Shown one piece after another: positions 34,215 through 46,957 of a stretch of DNA of 64,000 bases; position 1 is the stretch's first letter; each line of letters begins with the position of its first letter. The DNA lies in assembly GCA_023362775.1 (NCBI GenBank), contig JALMGJ010000002.1, positions 72,455,414 to 72,519,413 of the forward strand. The letters run 5' to 3'. The DNA is from Charina bottae (lineage: Eukaryota; Chordata; Lepidosauria; Squamata; Charinaidae). Under the pieces are notes generated by a model that saw only the letters and a list, made by a program, of their open reading frames with translations, ran no database searches and had not been told where the DNA came from. Position numbers and translations under genes: made by a program.

Positions 34215-36220
34215 ACACACAAGTCAGCTTCAGTTTTTCAAAAACAGAATACAAATTTTCCAGCTAATTTGTTGGTATAGGGGTCTGCTCCTAACCACAA
34301 TGGTACCAAAAATGACAAAACACATGTTGTGGCATCATAATGCAAGCTGTGTCCTTTCATACTTGTGCCATGTCACACACAAATATGTAAGGGACTGAGT
34401 TTATGACTCGATGCATGTTTTGTCATTTGTCCCCCTCCACCCACAGATGCCTTTGTTGATCATGTAATAAAACTGGTAGCAAAGAAATGAATGCAATACA
34501 AACTGAAAAGAACAGAAAAAAGGAGAGAATAGTGCAACATACTCCATCCCTGCAATTTTAGTCTACATGGTGAAAACAGCAAAAAAAAAAAAAACAGTAT
34601 ATAACACGAACTGTTTTGAAGGCAACATTATTCTAAAGTGGAGGAACTTGAGTTGTTCCAACAGTTTTGCCCATCCTAATTATTTTAATCAGAAATTTAA
34701 AATATTATACTGTAATTTTATTTTTTTCAATGAAGGTAATGTAAGAATTGTAATAATTACCTTATATGGAAACATCCCACTACTATAGACCTAACTGTGA
34801 GACTTGTTAGACCTCCATAGGCTTCTACAGATTGGACAGAATATCTTTTAAATGGAACTCCATGGTTCTTGTAAGGATAGTGTTAAGTTTATTTATCTGC
34901 ATTTATTTAAGTTATTTGGAAAAAGGCATCAACTATTCACTAAGAGTCAATGGATTGGATCCATTTATGTTATTCTGCCAATGGAAAGAACGTTTCTGGC
35001 AGTTCAAATTTCTTTGCAGCAACTTGTATCTTGGGTTGGATGATCCTCTGTAATGGACTGGGGACCAAACTAGGAGAAATCCCTGCAGTTAGAGTGAAGC
35101 TTGTATATGTAGCAGTGAATTGAGCCCTCTGCAACCTTTTAACTTGGAAAAACATAATGTGTTTAACATTTTGAAGAGTTATCTCCCAAAACACATTTGA
35201 GTCTTTGAAACAGCTACTTCCAGTCACAAATGGGAATTCTGTCAGTGTCACTCACTCCTTCTTTGGAGAAAGGAGGGCTATGATACTGATACTTAAAATA
35301 AAAATGATACATAATGCACAGCCACCCAATACTGATGTTTGAGCTTGGTCAGTAATGAAAGTCTTAGATAACTAACTTATTCCTCATTTTAAGGGAATTG
35401 TGCTCAAGTCTACTTCACCATTTTCACTATTAAAAAGATATATTTAAGGAATGCACAATCTCACACTGAAAGCTAAGAACAACATTTAGAATGGCACCTC
35501 TTAAAAGCAGTGTAGGCATCATTAAATTGAACACAGATGCCCCTTATCTATCTACTCGCCCCTTGTTCAGAAGTATTTCATGTGGTATAAAGCAAATACA
35601 GAATAAGTATAAGGCCTGCAGACAAAGTATGCATATTGTTATACTGTAGCAAAGTCGCAAAAGGCCTTTTCAGTCTGCCATCTCTCAATCCCTGGGGGTT
35701 AAAGGAAGGAAAACAAGAGGGCCAAAGCAACAGTAGGAACATTACTTTTGAACATCTGCAAAGTAGGATTTTGCATGCCCACATGTGTGACCCATAAACA
35801 TTCTTCACTACAGTGTTAGCACCCATCTTTGAAATTAAAGCATGCCTTCTTACATTAGTTTTGACTGTTCATGTAAACATTAGATTTAAAGGCCATATTC
35901 TTTAGGGGTCATGACAATGAGAGCTAAACAGGTTCCATTCAAGTTAGTTTTTGAAAATATTTATAAGGGCCCTATGCAAATTGGCTGGCCTTCCAGCAGG
36001 AGACACATCAGACCAGACCTTAGACTTCAATTTTACTTGGGAAGTTTTTCTAACTGAATAGGCTTCCCTGTGGCTTCATCCTCTAATCATAACATACTTA
36101 ATGGAAACCAAGCAGACTGGCCCCATAAAAGCTTAAGGTGCTGTAACACCAATCAGGAATTCAGCATGTATAGGAGTTGACAAGAAAACCTGGAAGATTC
36201 AAATGCTTAAAGTCAATAGG
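34215..36220. other. Intergenic, no gene seen
   Basis: AT-rich sequence without recognisable coding or repeat content. Confidence 0.45.
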
Positions 36221-36476
36221 CGTCGAAGGCTTTCACGGCCGGAGTTCGATGGCTGTTGTGGGTCTTCCGGGCTGTGTGGCCGTGTTCTGGAAGTTGTGGT
36301 TCCTAACTTTTCGCCAGCATCTGTGGCCAGCATCTTCAGAGGGCAGGAGCACAGAAAGAGCGCTTCTGTCTGTGCTCCTGCCCTCTGAAGATGCTGGCCA
36401 CAGATGCTGGCGAAACGTTAGGAACCGCAACTTCCAGAACACGGCCACACAGCCCGGAAGACCCACAACAACCATT
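36221..36476. mobile_element. Penelope-type terminal foldback element
   Basis: After CGTCGAAGGCTTTCACGGCC comes a near-perfect inverted repeat: the left arm 36249-36354 (TGGCTGTTGTGGGTCTTCCG onward) pairs with the right arm to 36476 (CCCGGAAGACCCACAACAAC). Each arm carries a hammerhead-type core: CTGAAGA, stem-loop, GAAACGTT on the plus strand at 36385-36419 and a mutated copy on the minus strand at 36306-36339. The same sequences occur at 60.6-60.9 kb. Inverted terminal copies are typical of PLE insertions. Confidence 0.7.
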
Positions 36477-36479
36477 GAA

Positions 36480-39320
36480 TAGTTGGCCTTTGCCTGCATG
36501 CACTTCTTGAAATCCTGATATTAAGGTGCCACTCCTGAAAAGTTGAAAAAGGAGGAGGAATCTAAGACAGTGAACTAAGACAGGGGAAAACAGGATTATT
36601 TGATTCACGGATCAGATAAATATAAAAATGGCTTTCATGCCCTACAGATTATTAAATGACCACCAAAATGCATTTCAAAACAATGAAAACACTGAATGTC
36701 AAGATGCTCATCTGCATTATAGGTGAACAATCTTCTAGTCATCATGACCTGCACTTATTTTGGGATGGAGGGGCAGAACAATTTTCAAATGTCCCGTTTG
36801 GGGACAGGGGAATATTTATTTATTTATTTGTATTTAATCTAGTTGCGGACTTACTCTACAGATTTTACATTGCCGAAACTTTTTAAACAGGCAATCACAT
36901 TTGGAGGCTCCAGAACCTAAAGAAAGAGGTTCAAAGCCATTAGCTGCCCACCCCTCTTCTACACTTTTTGTACCTCAGATGGAAAGAATGAGCCTGGGAA
37001 CTGAAATAAAGGGACTCGCACTCCAGACAAGGTGATTCAACTAATTTCTGCTGTTCATCTTTCCTTTCTCCCAACAATATTTCTAGCCATTTCTCTTTCC
37101 AGAAACCAAAGAATCCCAAGCAGATAAATAAATGACATGTTGTTGACTGTTTTGATGTGTACTGAAGACTGAATCAGTTTAATATTTGTTTCGCACTTTC
37201 CAGTATCACAACGTTTGCATTTTGTAATACAAAGCAATAGTTGACAAAACACAAAATACTGATTTTGAAAATAATTTTTAAAAGACAGAAAAACACAAAT
37301 AAAGGAACTCTTGTTTTCCACTTTTCAGCCATTATTTGCATTTAAAGGGTCCCTTCCCTTCAGTGATGCAATCAGTGTTCATTCTCACAGAAAGCAGGAG
37401 CCTGCCTGGTCCAGTGCCATAAGAATGAGATAGCTATTTAAATCCAAGAGGTCTTTTTCCCCCTGGGTCTGTAATGGGAGACAGGCAAGACAAACAGACA
37501 TGGATGGATAAAGGTTCTATTTCTTGAGCATCACTAATGAGACTGTACAGTCACCAGCAACTGACTGAACAAACCATTTTCCTTATCCTGTTATTAAAGC
37601 ATCTCAACCTCCACTGGTCTAGATATCCTTAGCTGAATCCAGAGCAAGACAATAGTTCATCCACAGATTTACATCCCACATGATGACTTGAACACATGCT
37701 ACTTAACTGCACATACACAGCTGACCATATATAGGATTACAGGTTCTACTTGCTCAATAGCCTAGAGACTGCTGCATGCACATGGCTCTATAAACTTTTC
37801 ACCTAAGCAAGCAAGATTTGGCTCTGGTACCACAGCTACTAGGCATCACAGGACAGGCTAGGCCAACTTCCATGCTCATACATTATCCAGACACCTATTT
37901 AGTAAACCACCGACACTAACTAGATATTTTACTCTTGTATAAATTATTTTTTCCTAAAAAACCCAACCTCCAAACATTAATCTACTGAGGGTTACAATTA
38001 GATGGATGCCATACTTGTAGTCTATTTTAAGCACTAGAAGCAAAATTCCAAACAAAAAACACTGTGTATAGAATAAAGTGCAAACTAGGGTACAAATGCT
38101 AGACTTCAATCATTACAGGTGACATTACAAGAGAATTGATAATGGAGGGAGGAAACACAACAAAACTGCTTACTGTTTCAAGGAAACAATAAACACATAT
38201 TCAGGCTGAAAACCACAAAAGCAGTCACACTAAAATACTTTGATTTAAGCTATTTTAGTTCTGGTGACATCAAAGGGACAAAAATAGACCTAAATCCGAG
38301 GACTCTTGCTTAAAATGGGTTTCCAGATAAACTGTTAAGCACATTCAGATCTGAATGCACCACATAAAAAGTAGAGAGAACCGGCACCTCCCTTCCCCAT
38401 TCCTCCCTCCTCCCCCTTGTTTGAAAGAGAATCTTCCTTATGGGTGGCCCTCCTATTCCACTTTTGCCTCTGAAACATCTTAGATATAACAATAACTGCT
38501 TGAGGGGAAGACTGTAAGACAAAGATGTGTACATACCCTAGGAATTCTTAGAAAGTCTTTGCCTCTCAGTCAAGGTTATTTACTAGGTAAGATTTTGTTG
38601 CAACAACAAAAATCAAAACTCAACAAAGAAACAGGAATGGAGTGCCAGCACAATGACACAATAGCTCATCATAAAGCAAACACAAGGGAAAAGTTAACAT
38701 ATGAAGCCATTCCTTTCTCAGCAAAAGAAGTTCTTCTTTTCACATTTAGAACTTCCTGGCCACTTCCTTCCCTCCCACATTTTTAAATCCTTAAATTCAT
38801 AATCACATTTAACGGGGATGTGCAGCAACATCAGGGAGATTGATCCATCTCCAGCTCTGGGACAGAGCAGTTTTAAGAGATTCTGTTGAGTGTTGGTGCA
38901 AACAAGAAAGCAATGCAGAGGCCAACCCTTCCTTCCTCTGTATACTCCCACCTTTTAGGTACAGAAAGGGATATAAAATCAGCTGTGTCACACACTGCGG
39001 CCTATTGTCTATGGAGTTTCTTGCCTTCCCAATGTTGGCGAGTGCTGCTTCATGGCTTTCCCATCTTCACGACTCCATTTTTTTCAGTTCTCCAAGAATA
39101 AATAAAAATGCAGCGACCATTCTAGAGTCAAAAAAAAAAGCCTAACCCTTTTTCCCTCCAGAGGAATTAAAGAGTGATTTAAGGGAGCAAAATAAACGGG
39201 GGGGGGAACCCTCCTAATCGCTGACGCTACAGATCACACAGCTCCGAGGCAATGGATGTTAGGCTCAATCGTCCCAGGGAAAAGGGGCGGAGAAAAAAAA
39301 TCTATTTGCGGGGCGCTAGG
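36480..39320. other. Intergenic, no gene seen
   Basis: AT-rich with a short (TTTA)n run near 36.81-36.83 kb and a poly-G tract at 39.20 kb. A polyadenylation signal for the H2A gene on the minus strand (TTTATT in plus orientation) was not found close by. Confidence 0.45.
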
Positions 39321-39743
39321 TGGCAGCCAGGCCCGAAGCACGTGCCCTCTCTGTGACACGAAAAAGGATGATGACGGCTCTTCCCACATCCATCTCTAGA
39401 ACTGAAGACGAGCAGGGGCGAGCGCGGGCTCGGCCGAGTCAGGCGAGGAAGCGCACGAGAAACCCAGCGGGTGTAGCACCAGCAGCACGGAGACGGGGGG
39501 GGGGGGGGGGGGGCGGGAAGAAGGCCAGGATCAGATCTAGCAAGAAAAGGGCGAGTAGGGACAGCTCAGCGCTGGCTGCACCAGGGCAGACGATGCGGTA
39601 AAGAAATCTGCCCGGTACCGGCTGCACCAAGTGACGCGGAAGAAAGGAGAAAATGTCCGGTGCCCGCTGCACCAGATCCTGTGGGTGGGGCGCAAGGAAA
39701 TACATGGCCGAGCGCTTTCCTTTAGGCAGGCAGGCGGCCGGCC

Positions 39744-40154
<411 letters not shown>

Positions 40155-40462
40155 CTAGGCGCCGAGACCCGGGATTCGCTTGCAAAGGAGGTAGGCAGAA
40201 ACGGCCTCGTCTGGATAACGGGAAGAAAATAACACCGGCTTAAGCAACGAGGCGGAGGGGAGGGAGAGAGTACTGTAGAGCGGAAGGACGCTGACGCCGC
40301 GCATTCTACACTCCTCCCACCCGTGGCCGCAACCCGATCTAATGACCCGACCCACGAGCTCCAATTAACTCTCCCCGGGACTACCCGCTTACCGTTGGCT
40401 ACCTTCCACAAACTCCCGAATACCCGCAGCTGCAATGACAAGAAGCGCGAGACGCTGAAGGA

Positions 40463-40558
40463 TATAAATCCAAGCCATCCTCTCGGTGGCTTCCCATTGG
40501 CGGCGAAGAGAGAGGAGCTGCGTTCTTATTGGCGGAAACTCCGATCCCTGATTTGCAT
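40463..40558 (-). promoter_or_regulatory. Histone-type promoter of the H2A gene
   Basis: Read on the minus strand: octamer ATGCAAAT (40558-40551), CCAAT (40532-40528), CCAAT (40500-40496), then an AT-rich TTTATAT element (about 40463-40469). Octamer plus CCAAT boxes are standard in histone promoters. The distance to the ATG (about 340 bp) is long for a core histone. The TATA-like element reads better on the plus strand, so divergent transcription is possible. Confidence 0.5.
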
Positions 40559-41126
40559 AGTAGCTCGCGTCGTCCATATTCGGTCTCTGCTAGGAACTAA
40601 GACGGCAGCAGAGGCAAAGACCTGGGTGCGTGCAAAGTGATTAAGTATATTAACATGCAGGAGTAGCAGCCTTGGGAGACGCGAGGCCTTCGGCGCCGAG
40701 TGACAAAGGGAGGTGCGGAAAGAGAAGCGCGCTCTCTTGCTTGCTCCTCCTAGCGCAGCGCCACCTGGAGCGGCCGATCTGCCTTAGAGCATTAGAGTGA
40801 GCAAGAGACGGCCAAGCAGGGTATTTCTTCAGTCCTTCTCCGAATTCAATTTTCCGGATTACTTTGTTTCTCGTGGCTAACTGGCAAGTGCAAACGCGTG
40901 CGTAGGATCAGTACTGCCTGACCGCTCGGTAAGGTGCACGGTCATAAAAGGTCAATGTAAAGAATTACCAGGCTTGTCACGAAACTTGGTGGGTTAATAA
41001 GAAAGGGCCTGATGGGTTGGCATCCTAGTTTGCATTTATTTGTGCAATATCTGAACATCCTTGTGGACGATTCAGTTTTAGCTTTCCTTCAGGAAACGTA
41101 ATTTCGTAATAGCTATGGCTTGGATA

Positions 41127-41315
41127 GTCTGTGGCTTGAATCATGTCAACTGGATTTCTATTTTCTCAGTAGAAACGTTTCACTCCTTATCCAAGGAGCT
41201 TCTTCAGTCTCCTTGGATAAGGAGTGAAACGTTTCTACTGAGAAAATAGAAATCCAGTTGACATGATTCAAGCCACAGACTGTTCCACCTGGATGACTGA
41301 GAACCTTCATCGACA
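41127..41315 (-). mobile_element. Penelope-type hairpin insertion with perfect 72-bp arms
   Basis: Flanked by 13-bp TATGGCTTGGATA (41114-41126, 41316-41328). Arms 41126-41197 and 41210-41281 are exact reverse complements around a 12-base loop. The minus strand at 41207-41174 carries a hammerhead-type core: CTGAAGA, stem CTCCTT/AAGGAG closed by GGAT, then GAAACGTTT. The right end, GAACCTTCATCGACA, resembles Penelope 3' ends. Element identity is inferred from the ribozyme core and the layout shared with 36.2 kb. The strand assigned is that of the ribozyme. Confidence 0.7.
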
Positions 41316-42633
41316 TATGGCTTGGATACTTGCGAAGGATGATTGCTCAGTCCAGAAGCAGGGAGATGAATTTTCAACAAAATTCTGCTAAACTGTTGTT
41401 AAAATGTCACAAAACTCTTGAATGTGAAGTCACACTACCTAGCAGCATTTTAAATAATACTTTTAAACATGCACTTTTGGAAATAATGAATCAGCAATAA
41501 GCACACTGTCCAGTCAACGATTTTTGAAGAAACAGAAAATGCTTTGTATTTTTATCTGTTACTGTATTTGTGTTTTGGGGAGAAGCAACCGGGAAATAAA
41601 TACTGTATAACCATGTGAGATGTGTGCATTTATAGAGATTTATTCCTAATATTTCCCGATTTTCTCTTGTCTTGTTGATAAGACAATCAACCACAATTTA
41701 CACATACCATTTCTGAAAAACTTCCCTGGCTAAAGATGAACAAAGGGCACAACAAATCCGTGGAAAAATTATAGACTTTATCAAGATTCCAAAAATTGTT
41801 CCACTAATGGTTTCTAGTAGACTGCAAGAACATTTTGAAGAAATTCTGAGCATAAACAAAGTTTTCCCCTTTTCACCTAAGCAGGTGGTAATTTGCCTTT
41901 TACAAAACTATTGAGACAATGGTGTATCTTATAAGCCTCAGTCTTTTGCAGGTCTCTTTCTGAAAATTAAATATTGGCCACCATCTCGTTTTTCAAACTC
42001 GGGGGTTAAAAGGGCTTTTTAAGTGGGTGGGGGCCCATCTAAAGTATTGATTGGTAGTTGAAATGATCAGGTGGGCTGTTTTCCATTCAAACCAGTAAAA
42101 CTTAATATATTAAATATTCACATTATAATTTCAGTGTTTGGGGTTTTCTTGCATGTTCCTGCTCAATGGGACAAGATTCCCCAAAACAAACAGAAACCAG
42201 TTATGTTGATACAGGATGAAGGGAAACAAAAGAAGATAGTGGAGAGATCACACAGGGACAAAATAACAGAGCTTATGCACCTCCAGTATCTGAGAAAGAA
42301 GGGAAGCAAAGGTCTTCAAGTTGAGCAAAGGTCCTGCTGGCTTTATGAACAATCACGGGGCTGCCACCTAGAAGTCAACTGCAATTTGGGATCAGGGACT
42401 GGATACAGAGGACTAGAGAGAAGGCAAAGGGAGAATGGAAGTGGCCATTTGCTGCTCCTTATCCAGTCCCTCAATCAGATAACCAGGCAAACCTTCCTTG
42501 GCTTTAAAAAGTCTATCTACAGTTGAAACAAAGCAGAAGGGGAGGGGTTTGTTAGTTTTTTGCCAAAAAGAGATTTAAAATGTAAACAGTCTCAGGCTGA
42601 GATTTGGAGTTTTCAGGGTTCTAGGATCTAGGG

Positions 42634-42735
42634 CATAGCTTTCCAAACTGAGTGTCGCGACACAGTACTGTTGCGGTGTGCAGGTGTGTCGCGCAAAAAC
42701 CCGGAAGTGCTGATGGCGGGCCGCCGCGCCAGCTT
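42634..42735 (+). mobile_element. Truncated hAT-type miniature element
   Basis: Starts CATAGCTTTCCAAACTGAGT with the GTGTCGCGACAC palindrome and CCGGAAGTG, as in the 54.6-kb copy, but no right terminus follows. One end has been lost. Confidence 0.7.
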
Positions 42736-44203
42736 TGAACATGGAGATAGTAATGTTTGATTTCTCTGATTCTAATTCTTTCCCATCAGATCTATAGGCT
42801 CTAAGAAAGGCAGAAGAATGAAGAATACTGTGCTGGTATCTTTCAGAACTACAGAACACAGTGTTCATTTGCTCTTAATTAAACTAACCAGAAATCAAAA
42901 GGTCATTATGTTGTTAAAAAAAACCTGGGATCCTAGCTCACTGCACTTTTTCCAAGTTTGGATTATAAAACAGAAGTTGGTTTATGAATACTTACTTATA
43001 AAGGGTGGTCAGTGGCATGCCTGTCATCCCTTGAGCAGTGTGACTTCAGATGTGGAAGCACTTCACATAGGGTGGTGACTCTGGCTCAAGTGAGAAAGTC
43101 CTGCTTCAGCCATTGCTGCCTATCCACCACCTGTCACGATGTTCCACACAGCCATCTGCAGCCTGCCCAGGTGCCCCTCTCCTGCTTTGCCAGGAATTTC
43201 CCCAAGGCCTGATCCAGAGGCGAGGGGTCACATATGCCACAGCCTCCATCATCCCTGCCCCATGGATTAGATACTGCAGGTGATCCATGGGATGAATTAC
43301 TTCCTAGTAAAGATGGATCAGAAGGTCCCTGCCCGCCCACCCACCCAGATCAAGCTCTGACATATCAGATGGCTAAATCCAGTGCTTTAATCATATCTCA
43401 AAATGCATCTCCCCCCCCCCCCCAGCCTCAGTCCCCATTAGGGAGAGTGATTGGTGGATGTTTTTTCCACCAGTAGGAGGTTCACTAATCACTGTACCTT
43501 AATTTGCCCTGAAATGAGCTGTTAGCACAGCTCTATTTACTGGTCTCATTAGCACCTGCTATGTAGATAGAGCAAATTTATAGTGGCATATTTATGCTTT
43601 CTCACAAACTTGAGGACAGCATGTTAAACTACTGTCTGGATATGTCCTATAGTTGCTTGTACATGTAATATCTGTGTTGACTCTATCCTGCTCACATGGA
43701 TTGTTGCCTGGAGATCAGCCACTGCCTTAGGTTACCAACATTTGAGTGGGTGGCCATCTTAGAAGTTAAGTGATTAGATGTAGCCAAGCTACTTCAGGTG
43801 AGAATGGGCTCCTGATGGAGAGGCAGAGTCATAGGAAGGAATCAGAGCTGTCCCGTGCGAGATGGATTACCTCAATCCATCGGTATGGCATAAAGTCCAC
43901 ATTATTGATATATTTTGTAACCTGTTTTCTTCTCAGGACACTAGGCTTAGAAAATATTCATGTGACATTTAATAATGAAGGTACTGAAGTACTTGTTCCT
44001 TTAGTTTTGTACCTGGAATATTAGCACAGCATTTTGTGATTTTCTGGCAAGGTGAAGAGATTCAGAACAAGATGTGTGAATTATTACTATTCCATCTTGG
44101 AATACCGATCAATAGGGTGTCTTCTCCACTGAATCTATCTGGTATTTACTAAGGTAATTGTGTTTATTGTTCCCAAGATGCACTGGGCTAAGATGGATGG
44201 GAT

Positions 44204-44532
44204 ATCCTGGTCTAGTGGTTAAGGCAACGGGCTAGAAACCAGGAGACTGAGAGTTCTAGTCCCGCCCGAGGCATGAGAGCCGGCTGGGTGACCTTGGGCC
44301 AGTCCCTCTCTCTCAGCCCTAGGAAGGAGCCAATAGCAAACCAGGAGACTGAGAGTTCTAGTCCCGCCTTAGGCATGAGAGCCAGCTGGGTGACCTTGGG
44401 CCAGTCACTCTCCCTCAGCCCAACTCACCTCACAGGGTTGCTGTTGTGGGGAAAATAGGAGGAGGGAGGAGTATTAGGTATGTTCGCCGCCTTGAGTTAT
44501 TTATAAAAAATAATAAAGGCGGGATAAAAAAT
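44204..44532 (+). mobile_element. tRNA-derived SINE with an internal duplication and L2/CR1-like tail
   Basis: Head GGTCTAGTGGTTAAGGCAAC and AGAGTTCTAGTCCCGCC resemble tRNA A and B boxes. The block AAACCAGGAGACTGAGAGTT through CCTTGGGCCAGTC occurs twice, about 110 bp apart. The 3' end has TTCGCCGCCTTGAGTTATTT and AATAAAGGCGGGATAAAAAA, shared with LINE tails. Confidence 0.75.
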
Positions 44533-44728
44533 AAATATATACATCTTGGCTCTAATACTGTCTACAGCAGTATGTGAGAGGCTTATGTGATATGGGGAAT
44601 TGTTCCAAGCTCCAACTAGTTTATACCAATACCAGTGGCAACCAAGTGTCCTGAACCAAGTGTTTGTGCTCAACAGTGAACACCCATTCATGACCCTCCT
44701 CCTATTTTACTAGTGTATACATTTGCAA

Positions 44729-45044
44729 TAGGGGTGCGATGGCTCAGTGGTTAAGACGCCAGGCTTGTCGATCGGAAGGTCGGAGGTTCAAGACCCAAGC
44801 GCTGCATGACAGAGTGAGCTCCCGCACTCGCCCCAGCTCTTGCCAACCTAGCAATTCGAAAGCATGCAAATGCAAGTGGATGAAAAGGCACCACTTCGGT
44901 AGGATGGTAACAGCGTTCCGTGCGCGTCATGCCGGCCACATGACCACAGAAGCGTCTTCGGACAGCGCTGGCTCTTCGGATAAGAAACGGAGATGAGCAC
45001 TGCCCCCTAGAGTCGGACACGACTGTGCAGGGGAAAACCTTTAC
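44729..45044 (+). mobile_element. Sauria-type SINE
   Basis: Perfect target duplication TATACATTTGCAA (44716-44728, 45045-45057). Head GGGGTGCGATGGCTCAGTGG, tail AGAGTCGGACACGACTGTGC and ACCTTTACT. Confidence 0.88.
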
Positions 45045-45084
45045 TATACATTTGCAACCTTCATTTGCAACCTTCCTTATTTTA

Positions 45085-45134
<50 letters not shown>
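45085..45134. repeat. (CA)n microsatellite
   Basis: About 25 uninterrupted AC dinucleotides just downstream of a SINE; likely length-polymorphic. Confidence 0.95.
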
Positions 45135-45136
<2 letters not shown>

Positions 45137-45139
45137 AAA

Positions 45140-46740
45140 TAATCCATTCGCACTGCATTCAATTCAATACTGTCCTGGAGTCGTACATATTGATCAAGTA
45201 AGTAGTGGTCCTCATCTCACCACATACTCTGCCCATGGAAAAATCTACTCCTGAAAAGAATCCGTATGAATAAAACAAATAGCTGTCACACTTAAAATTG
45301 GAGTCCAAATCAAGGCAAACTTTCATCTCCAAAGTACAATTAAAATTGCTCAGTGTGCAACTTGTTCTCATTTCCATCTTCCAATTCCTTGATGGAAGAG
45401 ATGCTACACACTACTAAAAAGCTTTGCAAACCTGTGTTGCACAGAAGCAATGGCAACAGAGCTCTTTGCTGCACCCACTGCCACAGGATTTCAGATGGGC
45501 CTTGATCCACTTAGTGTTTGATCTGATTCATTCTGAGTTCTTTTGCTTGTGCGCACTCAGGTCCCTTATACTGTAAATCAAACATTGCTCTCAGCTCCCT
45601 TATAAATCAAGCATGTATACCTTATAAAAATTATCAAAAGAAACTTATTTTCAGCCAACTGCTCGTTTTAACAGATATATATGAGCTTTTATCTACTTAG
45701 GAAAAAAAGATATGGAGCAGAAGCTTGCTGGAATGTTAGGCCTTTATATTGATAGTGAGTGCTTTTGTAATTGAAGAAAAGCCTTTAGTTTTGACAATTG
45801 AGATGAAAGTACAGATAGTCATCACTCAGTGACCACAATTGGGACCAGCGATGCGGTCACTAAGTGATATGGTTGCTAAGCAGAAAATCACAATTTTTGT
45901 CTTTGTCTCTGGACCTTATAAAGCTTTTGTTTATATTTCTGCATTATTACCAAATGTCCAGTTATCCTTAATACAGCCAACTAACACCATTACTACCTTA
46001 TCTTCACTCCCCCAAAAAACAAGACTAACGTTGTCTCTTTCCTCCTTCCCCTTTTCTTACCACCTGCTCAAGATATCAGTTACAGTGCTGGTCTGATTGT
46101 CATTATAGTTTTTATGAGCTAGTTAAACAATACCACCACAAGTTTGGAAAGTACAGTAAATCCAAAATAGTGAAACAAGATCCTTTCGGAATAGCTTCCC
46201 AACCAATAGGAATTATATTAGGATATTGCTTGAAGATGACATTCCACATCTTTCAAAACAGATAAAAAAGGACAACAATTTGAACTGGCTAGAGAATAAA
46301 GCAAATAGTCATTCTCACTGTGCAGCAGCAAATCTCCAGCATTAACAGTGACCTACTTTTTCCATAAAAGATGAGCAATCCACAAAGTGAATTGAATGAA
46401 TACTGTGACAGTAACCATGACAAACCAAATCTCTGCTTGTGTCCTTGGAGAAGAAAAAAAAATTAACATTAAATCCTTCACTTCTTACATATTTTGGAAC
46501 ACTGTTGCCTTCTCAAAGTTGGCAAGGTAAAGTCAATGCTGCAGTAAACATCCATACCTGTATTTGTGTCAGACAAAAGAAACTAAATGTTAAATGTCAA
46601 AGCCCATCTACTCAGCATCAGAAAGCAAGCATACCTGATGTCCTGTATTATAATCTAAATCAGGAAATTTAAATATTGCAATAACTCCATATGTAAGAAC
46701 CTATTAGGTTAAGAACAGGCTTGGTAATAAGCAATATAAC
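45140..46740. other. Sequence downstream of HMCES, no other gene seen
   Basis: AT-rich and without recognisable ORFs. It should contain the HMCES 3' UTR, but I found no clear minus-strand AATAAA close to the stop codon. Confidence 0.4.
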
Positions 46741-46747
46741 CAAGATA

Positions 46748-46957
46748 TCACTGTTTTTTTGGTTGCTTTGCAGAAGGTTCTCCATCTTTTTTGAGCCATT
46801 GGTACATTAAGTCTATACTAGTTTTCTTAGATGGTGGTGTCTGGATGAACTGGCTGGACCACTTTGGTAAATTGTCTTCATCCTTGTCATCTTTCTTGGG
46901 GCCTTTGTTTTTTAACCAGTTCAGCATTACTGTGCCGCTTGCACTAATCTTGGTATT
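46748..46957 (-). CDS. HMCES: HMCES terminal coding exon
   Basis: 210 bp: 69 codons and TGA. Starts [18 protein letters not shown] after the acceptor CTTACAG and ends AKQPKKQ. It is the disordered tail; WSSQF matches the human WSSQFLQ segment, the rest has diverged. Confidence 0.9.
   Translation of the reverse strand, partial: NTKISASGTVMLNWLKNKGPKKDDKDEDNLPKWSSQFIQTPPSKKTSIDLMYQWLKKDGEPSAKQPKKQ

Noticed and set aside
42071..42526. 151-codon ORF
   Set aside because: No family recognised and no splice or promoter signals; it lies just before a truncated hAT element. Not enough to call a gene.
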